This document shows positions 1 through 10,632 of a DNA stretch of 64,000 nt, piece after piece (the stretch's first letter is position 1; each line of letters starts with the position of its first letter). Source of the stretch: Cephalotrichum gorgonifer (lineage: Eukaryota > Ascomycota > Sordariomycetes > Microascales > Microascaceae); assembly GCA_900312665.1 (NCBI GenBank), contig ONZQ02000009.1:852420-916419 (forward strand), read 5' to 3'. Under the pieces are notes generated by a model that was given only the letters and a program-made list of their open reading frames with translations, was not told the origin of the DNA and did not search any database. Made by a program: the position numbers and the translations under genes.

Positions 1-1
1 C

Positions 2-949
2 TTCAAGCGCCTGTCATGGTTCCGGGAGACATTTCCAGACGTCCCTATTATGTGTCTAACGGCGACTGCGAATGAGCAGATCCGCAACGATGTCTTATCG
101 ACAATGGGGCTCTCGACCGCCCGGACCTCGTCTTCCTGCCGGGATCTAAAGCTCTTCACCATGACTGCTCACCGGCCAAACCTCCATCTGGAGATCAAAT
201 ACACGCAGGACCAAGACGACAACCGCTTGGACGACTTCGTCGGTTGGCTAAACAGAGTTTACGATCGCCGCAGGGACAGGAAGCCTGAGCTGGATGCCAT
301 TGGCGAGAGGGTCACCAACGTTCCTGGGATCATATATACTATGTCCCGAAACGAATGCGAGTCCCTGTCGGGGAGGCTACGGGAAGTCGGAATAGGTGCT
401 AGGCCATTCCACGCTCGCCTGTCCCATGATATAAAGGAGGAGACGTTGAACCGCTGGATCAACAACGAAGAAGGCTACGACATCATCGTAGCCACCACCG
501 CCTTCGGCATGGGAATAGACAAGGACAACGTCCGATTCGTCGTCCACTGGCGCCTGCCGAAGTCATTCGAGGGATACTACCAGGAGGTCGGGCGAGCCGG
601 GCGCGACGGGAAGGCGGGCTACTGCTTCCTCTACTATAGCCGTGAGGACTTGGAGCGTGTGCAGCGCATGCTACGTTCGGACGGCAAGGATAGGGATGGC
701 ACGCACTACGAGGCAAGGATGAGAAGCCTGCAGGCGCTGGCGCTCTATGCAGAGAACACGTCCGAGTGCCGGCACGCTCAGCTGTGCAGCTATTTCGGTG
801 AGGAGGCGGTGCCGTATTGCGAGTTGGCGTGCGATTGGCACAAGGACCCCAGGGACTTGAAGTCAAGATTCGACAGGGGCCTCGCGACCACGGAGTGGGT
901 GAGTACGCAGGCGGAGAACCTGGGTGGCGAGGGGTACTATGACGATTAA
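2..949 (+). CDS. RecQ-family ATP-dependent DNA helicase, C-terminal part (5' end outside window)
   Basis: Superfamily 2 DNA helicase that would unwind recombination and stalled-fork intermediates in the nucleus. The frame is open from base 2, so only about 315 C-terminal residues are visible and the Walker A and DEAH motifs lie off the left edge. Visible motifs in order: motif III (LTATA, bases 59-73), motif IV region (IIYTMSRNECESL), motif V (VATTAFGMGIDKDNVRFV) and motif VI (YYQEVGRAGRDG). A RecQ-Ct zinc region follows, with Cys, then a YFGEE motif, then CELACDWH, so the usual last Cys appears as His. The protein stops soon after the zinc region and has no HRDC domain, which points to a short RecQ paralogue rather than the long Sgs1/QDE-3 type. 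The family is certain; which paralogue it is cannot be told without the N-terminus. Confidence 0.93.
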   Translation, partial: FKRLSWFRETFPDVPIMCLTATANEQIRNDVLSTMGLSTARTSSSCRDLKLFTMTAHRPNLHLEIKYTQDQDDNRLDDFVGWLNRVYDRRRDRKPELDAIGERVTNVPGIIYTMSRNECESLSGRLREVGIGARPFHARLSHDIKEETLNRWINNEEGYDIIVATTAFGMGIDKDNVRFVVHWRLPKSFEGYYQEVGRAGRDGKAGYCFLYYSREDLERVQRMLRSDGKDRDGTHYEARMRSLQALALYAENTSECRHAQLCSYFGEEAVPYCELACDWHKDPRDLKSRFDRGLATTEWVSTQAENLGGEGYYDD

Positions 950-1332
950 CGAAGGGGGGTATGGGAAAGGGGTTGGATTGTGGAGGAGATGCGAACGAGG
1001 TCGTCTGAAAGACCGTCATCGTTTAAGGCGAGGAGGGGCCACAATATCTTGCTATAGGGTTTGTAGCTGGGTGTATATTCAAATCATGCTAGCCTGCCCC
1101 GTCCATATGACGAAGAAAGAAACAATTCACGGGTATCCTTGACCAAAACAAATCCCCTCAAAAACCGGAGGTCTGGTAGAATAGGGGGGAAAGATCCCTA
1201 AAGAGCTCCGTCGCCGCTAACCTACCCTCGAAACCGCTACAAAAGCCCTAGGCACTGCATGATGGCAATCTGCATCTCATGGTCAACGTCGATTGTTGCA
1301 ACTCCGGGGGCGCCGTTGTATCCCATCAGCCT
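950..1332. other. Intergenic, between convergent genes
   Basis: This stretch separates the 3' ends of the RecQ gene and the minus-strand Trp-repeat gene. It should hold both 3' untranslated regions. No conserved coding frame, RNA gene or repeat is visible. Confidence 0.5.
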
Positions 1333-1348
1333 TCACCGGTAACCCTCC

Positions 1349-2134
1349 TCAAATTCCTCTCCAGGACTCTGAGACTCGTCGCCGCTCGTCTCGGGAGTCA
1401 CAAGCGTGCCGGGAGAGGAAGGACGCAGATCTCGAGACGCATGGGCGAGACACTTCCTCCCAGGCAAACAGGTCCTCTCCGTTCCGGTACTTGATATTTT
1501 CTTCCTGTGCAATGGGAGACATGACCGGAGGCACATAGTCCGTCACAATGTCGTAAACGTTGATCCCGTATGTCGTGGGTCTCAGGGTGTCGAACCTGTC
1601 GCTGTCCGGGCTCGGAGGATCCCAGACGCCCCAGAAGGACGGCGGGTCAACGGGGGGTGGAGTCGTCTTTCTCGGGATGTTATCCTCCGGCTCGTGGATA
1701 GCTTCTACCTTCTCGTTCTTCTAGAGGTCCCACGAGGCGGACGGGCCGGCGGTGGGCGGAGTCTTCTTGTCAGTGGACTTCTCCTGGGGCTTCTCGCTGT
1801 CCTTGGCTTTCGGGTTCTCCCAGAGGCCCCAATTCTTTTTGCCTGGGAGCTTATGCTCAGGCCCCTCGCTGTACTTTGCCTTCGGCTTGGTCCAGAGGCC
1901 CCACGAGATAGGCGGGTTAGCGGGGGCCGGGGTCACCCTGCCCGAGGGTTTATCGTCAGGGTTCTTGTATTCCGAGGAGGCGTCCGGTTTCTCACCCTGG
2001 GGATCCCTGGCTCCGCTCCCGTCGCCCTTTGGGGCGGGCTTTGAGTCCGGCTCTTGTTGGAAGGCATACTTTACACCTTCCCAGGTTTGGCCGGGGTCAT
2101 CCCCTGGTGGCGGAAAGTCCCAAAGCTGTGACAT
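1349..2134 (-). CDS. Pro/Lys-rich WxxW-repeat protein interrupted by one in-frame TAG
   Basis: The family is not recognised. From ATG at 2134 (an in-frame ATG at 2233 is the alternative) the frame runs to 1349 and is broken only by TAG at 1723-1721. It would encode about 260 residues, hydrophilic and rich in Pro, Lys and Asp. Four spaced repeats are built on WxxW: WGLWTKPKAK, WGLWENPKAK, WDL-stop-KNEKVE and WGVWDPP. The TAG falls exactly at the second Trp, so TGG to TAG explains it. Sequence after the stop stays protein-like (YGINVYDIV, GEDLFAWEE). Near 1440-1460 a second frame reads a better acidic tail ending at 1333, so the 3' end is unsure. No signal peptide or membrane segment is seen. 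It is either an RNA-edited gene, a readthrough gene or a young pseudogene; the sequence alone does not decide. Confidence 0.55.
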
Positions 2135-2816
2135 TTGAACGATAGCCTTTGGAAGATAGTTTATGAATGACAAAAGTTTGAAGAATGCTTTGGGCAGAGA
2201 GTAGTAGACACGAGAGTGGTGAAAGAGATACATGGTATCTGTTAGAAGAACTGCGGCAACAAGAGCAAGGAGTTGTTATTTATAATGTGACAGTAATAAC
2301 GGAGGTCATGGACTTGCTCCTGTAAAAGGGTCTAATCCAGTGAACAGGAGTGTTCCAGTGAACGAATCCACAGTTATTAAGGCAGTTCCAGTCGGGTTCT
2401 TTGGAGGTGAAGACAAGTGTAGGGCAGCTTCTGTTTGGGAGCAGAAATACTAGCGTGTTATATTCACTGGAAGAGGTATGTTTTTGCTTTAAAGCCAAAG
2501 ACCATCCTCAGGTTCAACTGGCTGTGTGCTTGAACAACGTATCAATGACCGGAGATATGTGAACCAAGTTGTTGTGGCGTTCATGGGGTATAGAATGAGA
2601 AAGTCTCAAATACACTGGACCTTTGTACCCAGCCTTCCTCACATATTTATGTACAAGCTAAATATACTGGAGATTCACGATATCCAACACCAGCCACTAA
2701 AGAGGTCCCCGTACTTTATATTGAAACCACCCCAGGTCTATATATGAACCAGTACATCGAAGTCGTGTGATGCTGGAGATGGCTCGGCGTCAGGGGGCTG
2801 GTTGCAACAGAGCTGT

Positions 2817-3491
2817 TTAGCCACACCAGCTCCAAGAGTTATCAGATAATACTCCCGTGTTCATTCTCTCCGGGGGTATATAGAAGAACAGGCCAAGGCC
2901 GCCACCGAGACGGTATTCGTAACCGCCGTCCTGCCATTGCGAGGGAGTTGTAATGTCGGTTTCCAAATCTCTAGTCCTCTTGACGAGGCGAGGGTCTAGG
3001 TGGTCGCATCTCATAGTCTTGTAGCAGCCTATTCTCAACTAGTTGCCCATTTCCTTGATGATAATCGTGATCAGGCCACAAGGAGACTCTGATTCCCGCC
3101 GCCACGTAATGAAGACTGACGAGGATATCTTCCCATGGCTCAAGGTGCCATTGATCAAACCTTGGCGTTGCGTAAGCGCGATTTGCTATGGGTTGCAATG
3201 CGTTACTTCGGTATAAGTGGTATTAAACTCGACCGCAAAGGGTTCGCTAGAGGTGCTGTCCAACCTACGGGGAAACAAAGCAATATCTGGGGTGGTATTA
3301 GAGGCCGTTTTAATGCCGGCTTTGGAATGAGAGAACCTGGCCTGGAATGCAGCCCTGCTTCTTTCTGTTTTCTCTCTTTTTCTTTCTTCCATGGAGACTA
3401 AGCTTGGGAGTTTGTACTCTGTGATAGTTTGTTTGATGTGACCTTGCTCAGCTAGGGGGTGAACGTTCTCAAATATCACAAAGGTAGCCAT
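2817..3491 (-). pseudogene. Possible broken coding frame with two in-frame TAG codons
   Basis: The minus frame from ATG 3491 to the stop at 2817 spans 225 codons and is interrupted only by TAG at 3188-3186 and TAG at 3041-3039. It has no internal TAA or TGA. Random sequence of this length should contain roughly ten stops, so the frame may once have coded. The C-terminal part (GYEYRLGGGLGLFFYIPPER) reads like real protein. No family was recognised, no signal peptide is seen, and I found no GT-AG intron that removes the stops in phase. Chance is a serious alternative. Confidence 0.22.
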
Positions 3492-3503
3492 TGATACCTG
3501 TAA

Positions 3504-3542
3504 AGTACATGTAGTGTTTGCTATCCAGACGCTACATGTACT
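3504..3542. repeat. Perfect 11-bp inverted repeat (hairpin)
   Basis: AGTACATGTAG (3504-3514) and CTACATGTACT (3532-3542) are exact reverse complements separated by 17 nt. The site lies just upstream of the possible broken frame, in gene-poor DNA. Confidence 0.8.
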
Positions 3543-5251
3543 CTCTGATATGAGTGACCCAACCCGTCTACGTCTACATCAACCATACCTCCTTATTCAA
3601 GGTCACGAACCATTACCCCCACCCCCACCCGATCTACGTGCATGCGGTGCAGGAGCCGCGTTGGAGAACGAATCAGGCTGGAGCGTGAGAGCCGGACCGC
3701 TCATCTTTAAAGGCTTAGTTGAGTTGAGACGCGGGACTCGTACCGCTTAGCGACCATTATGCCTTAGGCGGAAGGAGGCGAGGCCGGTCTGGCATCTGGT
3801 ATGCTGGGAAGTGAGATAGTATCATTGATGTTGAATTATTCGGACGGAAAATGGGACGTATCTTAACCCCCCTCCCTCTTTCCACCATATGAGTATGAGG
3901 GTAGTTGGTAGCACGGGTGGGTGGCAACATAATATACAGTACCGAGGATTAGGACGATGCTTGTGGATGGACGGCTGAACCGTCGGCAGTGGTGCCGCGA
4001 CTCCGGATGGGGAGGGTGAGGGCAATGCTTTTACCCGTCCATCCGTCATTCATGGATGCGGCTGGGTGAGAGAGGTAAGAAAGGTGAGAGTACATATCGT
4101 ATGTTAGATAGAGGAAGGCTGCTCGGCCATTTCCTTCGCGTCTCTGCCGTCTCAATACTGGGTTGTGTTGCCCGAGGCTGTTGACGGAGCGATTGATGAC
4201 CTCGTGTCCGTAGAAGGATGAGTATTAAACCAAAAAGTTGGATGGACGGGCTAGGATAACGGATGTAAAAAAGGTAAGAAAACCACAGACGGGATGGATT
4301 AATACTGGTTTTATTACAAGTACTCGTACAATCCTCGCATACACAGGTAGGTATTGCGAGTCAGGTCTCCTCCTCCACGTATGGACGAATTGGTGTATCA
4401 TGATGTATCCATCAATTGACTTCGGAGCAACCACCAATGAGCTGGCCAGCTGTATTCGGCCGATGTTCTTAGCGGCGTTCTGGACCGTGCCACCACCTCG
4501 TCGAGGCGGCAGGCACTGCTACATTGTTGTTCGCCGCCTAGGCCAACATATCTGGAGACAAGTGGGACAAGTACAAAGAGCTCGACAGATGTCATTGGCT
4601 AGACCTTCCCCCTCCCGCTTGTGCTTGTCTGTTTGAGCCTGCGCTGTGGTGCCCAACCACCCCAACCCACCACCCGCCACCCACTACGACGCTCCACCGC
4701 TGCAACCCTGGTCCTGGTCTGCAGACTCTGTAACCCGATCTGGTTCGGTTCCTGTACCTCGCCCAGGCCGCATGCAAAGCCTATCGCTACACCAAAAAGG
4801 AACAACCCCCCTTTCAACCGATCAAGCGGACCCGCCCTAGTTAGTTTGGTTGCGTGAGCTTCGGTCCTCCTTGCTCAGGGTCTTGCAAAGTACGACGGTT
4901 AATACACTGCAACCTCGCGAACCATCTCTTCCGTCACCTTCCCCCCCCTGCGCGTGGAGAAACAAAACGGATCGCAAGAAAGAGAGAGGTGGGAGACAGG
5001 GGAACAGACCCCGAACCCCGAGAACGAAACCGACATCCCTGAAACATTTTGGCCTCGGTCCTCCTCCCCCAAAAAACAACACCCAGCAAAACCGCCGAGC
5101 CACAACTTCTCCAACGGCCAGCCCTTCCCGCCAGGGCAAATCCAACCTCTCCAACATCATCTCCATCTCCTCCTCCTCGATCACCATCCATCACCAAGCG
5201 GACAGCGGTCCTCCACTATCTCAGACCCCGATTCCGTTGCTTCCTGTCTGA

Positions 5252-8200
5252 ATGGACAGACCCTCGGGGCCGCTGGGTGCCGCCACCCAGTCCACCGGGC
5301 GAGGCATCCCGGAGACACCGCCCCAGACCGTCGTCCCCATGCGCCGACCGGTCGGGACCCCGCCGAATGCCCTTCCTCTGGCCACGCTCGCCGGCCCTGT
5401 GCCACCCGTGCCTCCGATACCCGATCTTCGAGCCGTCCCCTCCAGCTCCGCTTTGGCAGCAGCGGCTCCCATTGTCCCGACTGCTCCCGCTCCGCCCGCA
5501 AGGGTCGTTTCCCTGTTTACGGACGCCCTACGTAATGCCCTCCAGGAGAACGAGGCCCAGGCCCAGCATGCCGAGGGGGGGCCTGCAAGCAATACCGAAC
5601 TTAAGCCCGGTGTGACCATTGATCTTAGTCGGGAAGGCATCCGGGAACTCCCCGAGGAGGTTGTGGATGTGATAAAGCACGAGCTAGAACGGTAGGGGGG
5701 CCTTTCCCTTATGTCCCTGCTCGCCTTGGATTCCTAGCGGCTGCTAATGTCTTTCGATCTGCAGACTCGCCTTATCGCACAACCTGCTCACGACCTTCCC
5801 CGCTCGGTTCGCTGAGTGTACGTCCCTACGTTACCTGAACGTAAGAAACAACCGTATCGAGGAGTTTCCGTTGGCGGTAGGTAGATCCCGACCCCCGGTC
5901 CCCTTCACCCGGAAAACTGGTCCATGGTCCTAATATATGGGACAATAGTTGTGTGACCTAAAATCTCTCGAAATTCTCGACCTTGGAAGGAACAGAATCC
6001 ATGTACTGCCGCCACAAATTGTGAAGCTGGCATCGCTTAAAGTCCTCTCGATACGAAAGAACCCCATCCGGGAGTTGCCTCTATGTCTCGCCGACATGGC
6101 CTCATTACGAGTCTTGAAGCTCAAAGACAACAACATAACATTCCCGCCACCCGAGGTCCTCCAAGCCCCCATTACTAGCCCACCAAACGAGAACATCCTC
6201 CCTGGGAGTGACGTGGTCGAAATGGCGGTGACTGCACACATCAAGGATTACCTCCGACGGGTGGCCCTCAACGGCCGGGGGGAGGTGGATGCCGCGGGTG
6301 GCGGGGATGAGTCGAGCGAGGGTACCGAGACACCTCGGTGGTTCCCAATAAAGCGCGTGGCGAGTGGCCGCTTTCCCATCAAGGTCACTAGCTCCGATGG
6401 GACTGATAAGCGGTCTCCGGCTACTATGCGGCCACCACCGATTCCGACCCGGTCCCATTACCGCGGTCTCTCTCAGCAGAGCGCGACCATACGCAGAACG
6501 AACGTTATGCCTCTAACGATAGGGAGTATCAACGAGCGCGGCCGAAGTAATTCCGAGACCGGGATGCAGCAGATACGTCCGGACCGCCCGGAGAGCAGGA
6601 ACCGTCGCAGGGCGGCTGGGTCGAAGAAGTCGTCGGACCTCGCCACCCTCGAGGAGCAGGCCGCCAATAGGCTCAGCCACTACCGAGGCCTAAGCCACGG
6701 CTCCGCTATGCAGGGACCCCCTGTTGCCCAGAGCCCTGCGAGCCCCCCGGAGCCGTATACGCAGCGGCCCATCTATGTCCGCCGCCTCTCCATCCTGCCC
6801 GAGCGCATGCGGGAGTCCAAGGTCTTCGACCCCATCATGGAAGCGGCGAAGGGGATCCTCTACTCGGTCTTCCAGATACATCCGATGATCCAGATGTTGA
6901 TGAGCCTAACTAATGACGGCTCCCGGAAACGATCAAGCCTTGAAATCGTGTTCTACAACACCAATTCACATGTCCAATCACTTGAGCAGGCGATCCAGAA
7001 GCACGACTCCCCGGGTAGCGAGGACGAATACTCGCTCTACCATGACAGCGAAAACGTGCATCGTGCGTGTCAGACGCTTGTGAGTGCGTACACCCACGTC
7101 TGCACTCTTCTCGCGAGCAATATCGACACCTTTGTCGACAACGGCGACCCCCGGTACATCCGTACGTTGCTGGTCCTTCTCTACAACAGCATCATGGAGC
7201 TCCGGGCTACCATGTCTAGTATGGTACCCGAGAACCGAGGATTCAAACAGTCGGCAACGCGGGCTGCCATGGGAGTGGGCGATACCATAAGACCGCACTC
7301 AAGGGAGAGTTCGGTGACGCCGACCGCCGACAGATACGGGGCAGGTCCAAGAACGCGAAACGGAGGTTATACGCCGGGCCTGAGCAATCTCAGGGTAGCC
7401 ACCGATGTTGCCATGCCCTCCTACACGAATGGGGTTGCCCGACCGCCCCCCCTGGGTTCGGCGACACCGCGGTCTGGGGAATCATTCGTTTCTGTCGGCA
7501 GCGCATCTCTAGCACGGGGCTTACCCGACTTCACGGACGAGGATCGGCAGTTCGAGGAGGTGTTCCTCTCTCTCCAGCGATCCACCGAGCTCGTCATGAG
7601 GGCACTCCCCGGTTTCATCGGCCAGCTCACAGCGGGCCTCCGGAGTGTTATGGGGCAGCGTGACCGACCGGTCCCGGATGAGATAATCAAGGCATGGAAA
7701 CTGACGATCTCGAGGGCCACGACGGCGGTGCACCAGACGGAAACGCTCAAGGCGCGTATGTCGCTCATCAAGCTGAAGGAGCCGGGCGTCAGGACCCAGG
7801 CGGCGTTCTGGAACGTGTGCAACAACTTCTTCCACGCGTGGGGCACCTTTGGCGAGACGATGAAGGAGGCGATGATGAAGTACAAGATCCCCATACCGCC
7901 CGACGCGCGACTGCGGTTCAGGCCTATACATCAGGCGATGAAGGAGACGCGTGACGCGGTGCTGAAGTCCCCCTGGGCGTACTTCCTCCAGAACCTAAAC
8001 GGCGGCGGCGGCGGGGGTATACTTAGCCCGCTCTCGGCCCAAGAGGGCCAAATGCAGGTGCCCGTCACCCCCCAGTCGGCGGCGCTGGGCCCGGCGGTGC
8101 AGGCCACGGTGCCGTCGACACCTCAGAGCGCGAGCTTCTCGGGGGCATTTTCGGGGAACGTGTTCGAGAGAGCGGATGCGCTGATGAGCTATGGTGGTTT

Positions 8201-8384
8201 GTCGATGGGGCATCTAGGGCACGGGCACGGGCACGGGCACGGGGGGATGGGATCGAGAGCGGGGACCATGTCTGGGAATAGCAGCCTGAGCAGCACGCTC
8301 AGCTCGATGCAAGACCCAATGACACCGGCCACGATTATTAGTCCCGGTTCGAGCGTGCGGCTGAATGGGCGGATGGCATTTTAG
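5252..8384 (+). CDS. SOG2: Leucine-rich repeat RAM-pathway protein SOG2
   Basis: SOG2 scaffolds the RAM (regulation of Ace2 and morphogenesis) signalling network, which drives the Cbk1/Mob2 NDR kinase in polarised growth and cell separation. Exons 5252-5691, 5765-5876 and 5949-8384 join in phase to about 995 residues. Introns are 73 and 72 nt; the first splits an Arg codon. A Pro/Ala-rich N-terminus leads into leucine-rich repeats (KPGVTIDLSREGIRELPEE, then LEILDLGRNRIHVLPPQI and LKVLSIRKNPIRELPLCL), covering roughly residues 120-235. The Sog2 domain fills the middle and C-terminal part, with serine-rich linkers and a GHGHGHGHGG tract near the end. The stop is TAG, so this genome uses TAG normally. 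The start is the first ATG in the conserved frame; a longer N-terminus is not excluded. Confidence 0.93.
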
Positions 8385-9520
8385 AGGAGGCGCCGTTGGC
8401 CTACGTGGGGCCAGCTTGACGGGGACCACCGCACCCCATCATCTGCGGAGAGGGACGGGAGTTGCAGTGTTGGGTGTGTGTGTATATTGCTTGCGTTTAT
8501 TTTGGCATAGCATGGAGTTTTTGGTTTGTTCTTTGTCAAGCCTTGTTTCCTGCGGGAGTTTTCCTGGTTCCTTTTCTTTCTCAGCTGGACTGTCGAAGGG
8601 GGGCAGGGAGGAGTGGGAGGTTTCATACCATATATGTATTGGGGCGTATCTGGCACGAATACGCATGTACCTGTATCTGTAGCTGTTACGTCTAGTTACA
8701 CTCTATTCTTTGGCAGGGGGGGTTGTCCGGACTGAGACCGGACTGGTGTGTGTATGAATTCAGAAGTCGGGCCGGACCGTCCTGGTGATGGGTTTGGGGG
8801 TATACATATTAATAGAAGAAGGCTAATCCTTGGAAGCTATCAGTCGAAGATGGAATGGACTTGTGACGGAAACGATTCCTGCTCCGGCCTCCGGCCTCCG
8901 GCATCCGGCATCCCCGCCCCGCCCCGCCCCGCGCCGGGGAGACTGTACAAGTTGGTGATAGCGGAGCTTCACGACAGTGGCGCCAAACGTGTGGGAGGGT
9001 CTCGTGTGGCACACTCGTGGGACGATACAGTCTCGTTGGAAGGAGGGGAGCACATCCACCACCCTGCATGACAGCTCCACATCCCACCAATGGTTGCATC
9101 TCGGCACCAGAAACTAGGCCTGCAGGAGTCTGATGGGCGGGAACGGATGCGAGGTTCTCCAATAGAGGGGAGGCGCTGCAACGGCTCTGTCACCTGTTCC
9201 ACTTAAGCTTCGATCTATGGAGCTTTCTTCGGTCCTCTGCTGTTATCGGGGATTCTTTCAACTATCACCACCACCCATCACCAACATCAACTCCAACTCC
9301 AACACCAAGATCGACCCACCAATACCCAGCTCTTCTCCCTCGGCCGGAGCTCTTTCACCCAACAATCTCACCACGATATTTCAAAGCAGAAAAAGAATCG
9401 CAGTAAACCACCCAAACCGGCCGTTTGCGAGAAAACTTAAACCCGAGCCCAGAAAATCAATCCTCAGAAGGGAACGAAGACTCTCTCCTAGAGTTAAAAA
9501 AAAAAGCCAGCAAATCCACA
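8385..9520. other. Intergenic between SOG2 and BLOC1S1-like gene
   Basis: It should hold the SOG2 3' untranslated region and the promoter and leader of the next gene. The leader (about 9240-9520) is rich in CACC and AAC and reads in no conserved frame. A GC-rich simple repeat at 8882-8931 is listed separately. Confidence 0.45.
8882..8931. repeat. Two adjoining GC-rich short tandem repeats
   Basis: Three CTCCGGC units plus one ATCCGGC unit (8882-8909) are followed by four CCCCG units (8912-8931). This is simple-sequence DNA in an intergenic region. Confidence 0.85.
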
Positions 9521-10156
9521 ATGTCCTCCTCCGCATCCTCAACAGCGGCCCAGCCCTCCCCCCGCACAGCCGCGACCTCCCCCTCCCTCCCCACTCACCC
9601 CCCCACCACGGCCGCGACCTCCACCTCGACCACGCACCGGCTTCCGACCCCGCCCTCCGCGCGCCACACCTCGGAGGCGCGGCAGGCGCTCGTGGCGTCG
9701 CTCTCGAACCTCATGGACGCGGAGCTGACGCCACGCGCGACGGCGCTGCACTCCGCCTCGGCGGCGCTGTCGAAGCAGGAGCGCGACCTGGAGAGGGCGA
9801 CGGCCCAGCTGGCGCAGGAGACGGACAAGCTGGGGAGGGAGGCGCGGGCGGCGGGGCGGAACGTCAAGATGCTGGGGAACGTGCAGAACTGGGCCGAAGT
9901 CCTGGAGAGGGAGTTCATCGTGCTGGAGGAGACGATGAGGATCGTCAAGGAGGGGGACGAGTGCGGGAGTGAGTGCTGCAGCTGCGACGGGAGTCTGACT
10001 GGGGACGAGGACAGCGTGGCGGGGGAGGAGGGGAGGGAAGGAGAGGACCAGGGACGGGTGGATTTGGATGAGATGGCGAAGGCGTTTGGGGCTTTGAATT
10101 TTGGGGGGTTGGGGGTAGGGTTGACGATGGGATTGGAGGCGGCGATGGAGATGTAA
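9521..10156 (+). CDS. BLS1: BLOC-1 subunit 1 / GCN5L1-like protein
   Basis: It resembles the GCN5-like 1 family, a subunit of the BLOC-1 complex acting in endosomal sorting and maturation. It is a single exon of 211 residues. The ATG at 9521 follows an A-rich leader (CCACAATG) and is preferred over the in-frame upstream ATG at 9425. The first 45 residues are Ser/Thr/Pro/Ala-rich. Residues about 50-145 form a coiled coil containing the family signature NVQNWAEVLEREF, comparable to the VENWARSIE region of animal GCN5L1. The acidic C-terminal third, with an SECCSC cluster, is probably species-specific. Fungal BLOC-1 proteins are poorly conserved, so the assignment rests mainly on the coiled-coil signature. 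Confidence 0.75.
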   Translation: MSSSASSTAAQPSPRTAATSPSLPTHPPTTAATSTSTTHRLPTPPSARHTSEARQALVASLSNLMDAELTPRATALHSASAALSKQERDLERATAQLAQETDKLGREARAAGRNVKMLGNVQNWAEVLEREFIVLEETMRIVKEGDECGSECCSCDGSLTGDEDSVAGEEGREGEDQGRVDLDEMAKAFGALNFGGLGVGLTMGLEAAMEM

Positions 10157-10632
10157 ATGGGAACAGGGATGGGGATAGGGGTGAGGATGGGAAGGTGGAC
10201 AAGGGAAAGGAGCCCATGTACCCGAGGGAGACGCAGGAGCACGTCGCGCACTCGGACACGAGCCGGAGCCTGCAGGGGACGGATTCGCCGGGCGGGACGG
10301 ATCCACTTCGGGAGTCGGAGACTACGTCTGTGTCTACGACATGAACCTGTGTTCGAGTGTATCTGTGCAGAGATCTGGCCATGAACTGTGTAAGGGGCGG
10401 CATTCTAGTGTGCTAATGCTGGGCAATCTGCGATTCCTTTCGCCTTGTTTTGTTTTCCTTGGTAACGCTGTATATTATACATACCATCATATTAACCTTC
10501 TTAACCGCCTTACGCATAGGTGCTATACGCAATACCATTCCTTCAAACGCCACCCTTTCCCCCCTCCCCCCCTCCCGGACCCTTTAATAACACCCTCAGG
10601 GAGGGAACCCAGAAACAGAGAAAGCAACCAGG
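10157..10632. other. Intergenic between convergent genes
   Basis: The 3' ends of the BLOC1S1-like gene and TSC13 meet here. A G-rich stretch directly after the stop (10157-10330) stays open in other frames but shows no conserved protein. No RNA gene is seen. Confidence 0.45.

Larger units (their letters stand above)
2135..5251. other. Long intergenic region and SOG2 5' leader
   Basis: About 3.1 kb without a secure gene. It contains a possible broken minus-strand frame (2817-3491) and a hairpin (3504-3542), listed separately. From about 4600 to 5251 the plus strand is strongly C-rich and pyrimidine-rich with several overlapping, unconserved ORFs. This looks like the promoter and long 5' leader of SOG2. 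Confidence 0.45.

Noticed and set aside
1406..2044. 212-codon plus-strand ORF
   Set aside because: It is antisense to the Trp-repeat gene, Leu/Arg/Gly-rich and unlike any family. The minus frame shows internal repeats and is the better candidate.
1721..3188. Reassigned TAG codon (non-standard genetic code)
   Set aside because: SOG2 ends with TAG directly after its conserved domain, and all other genes read correctly with the standard code.
4954..5535. 193-codon plus-strand ORF overlapping the SOG2 start
   Set aside because: It is Pro/Ser-rich, lies in the C-rich leader and overlaps SOG2 exon 1 in another frame. The SOG2 frame is conserved.
9539..10306. 255-codon minus-strand ORF
   Set aside because: It is antisense to the BLOC1S1-like gene, made of Arg/Pro/His from GC-rich coding sequence, with no recognisable domain.
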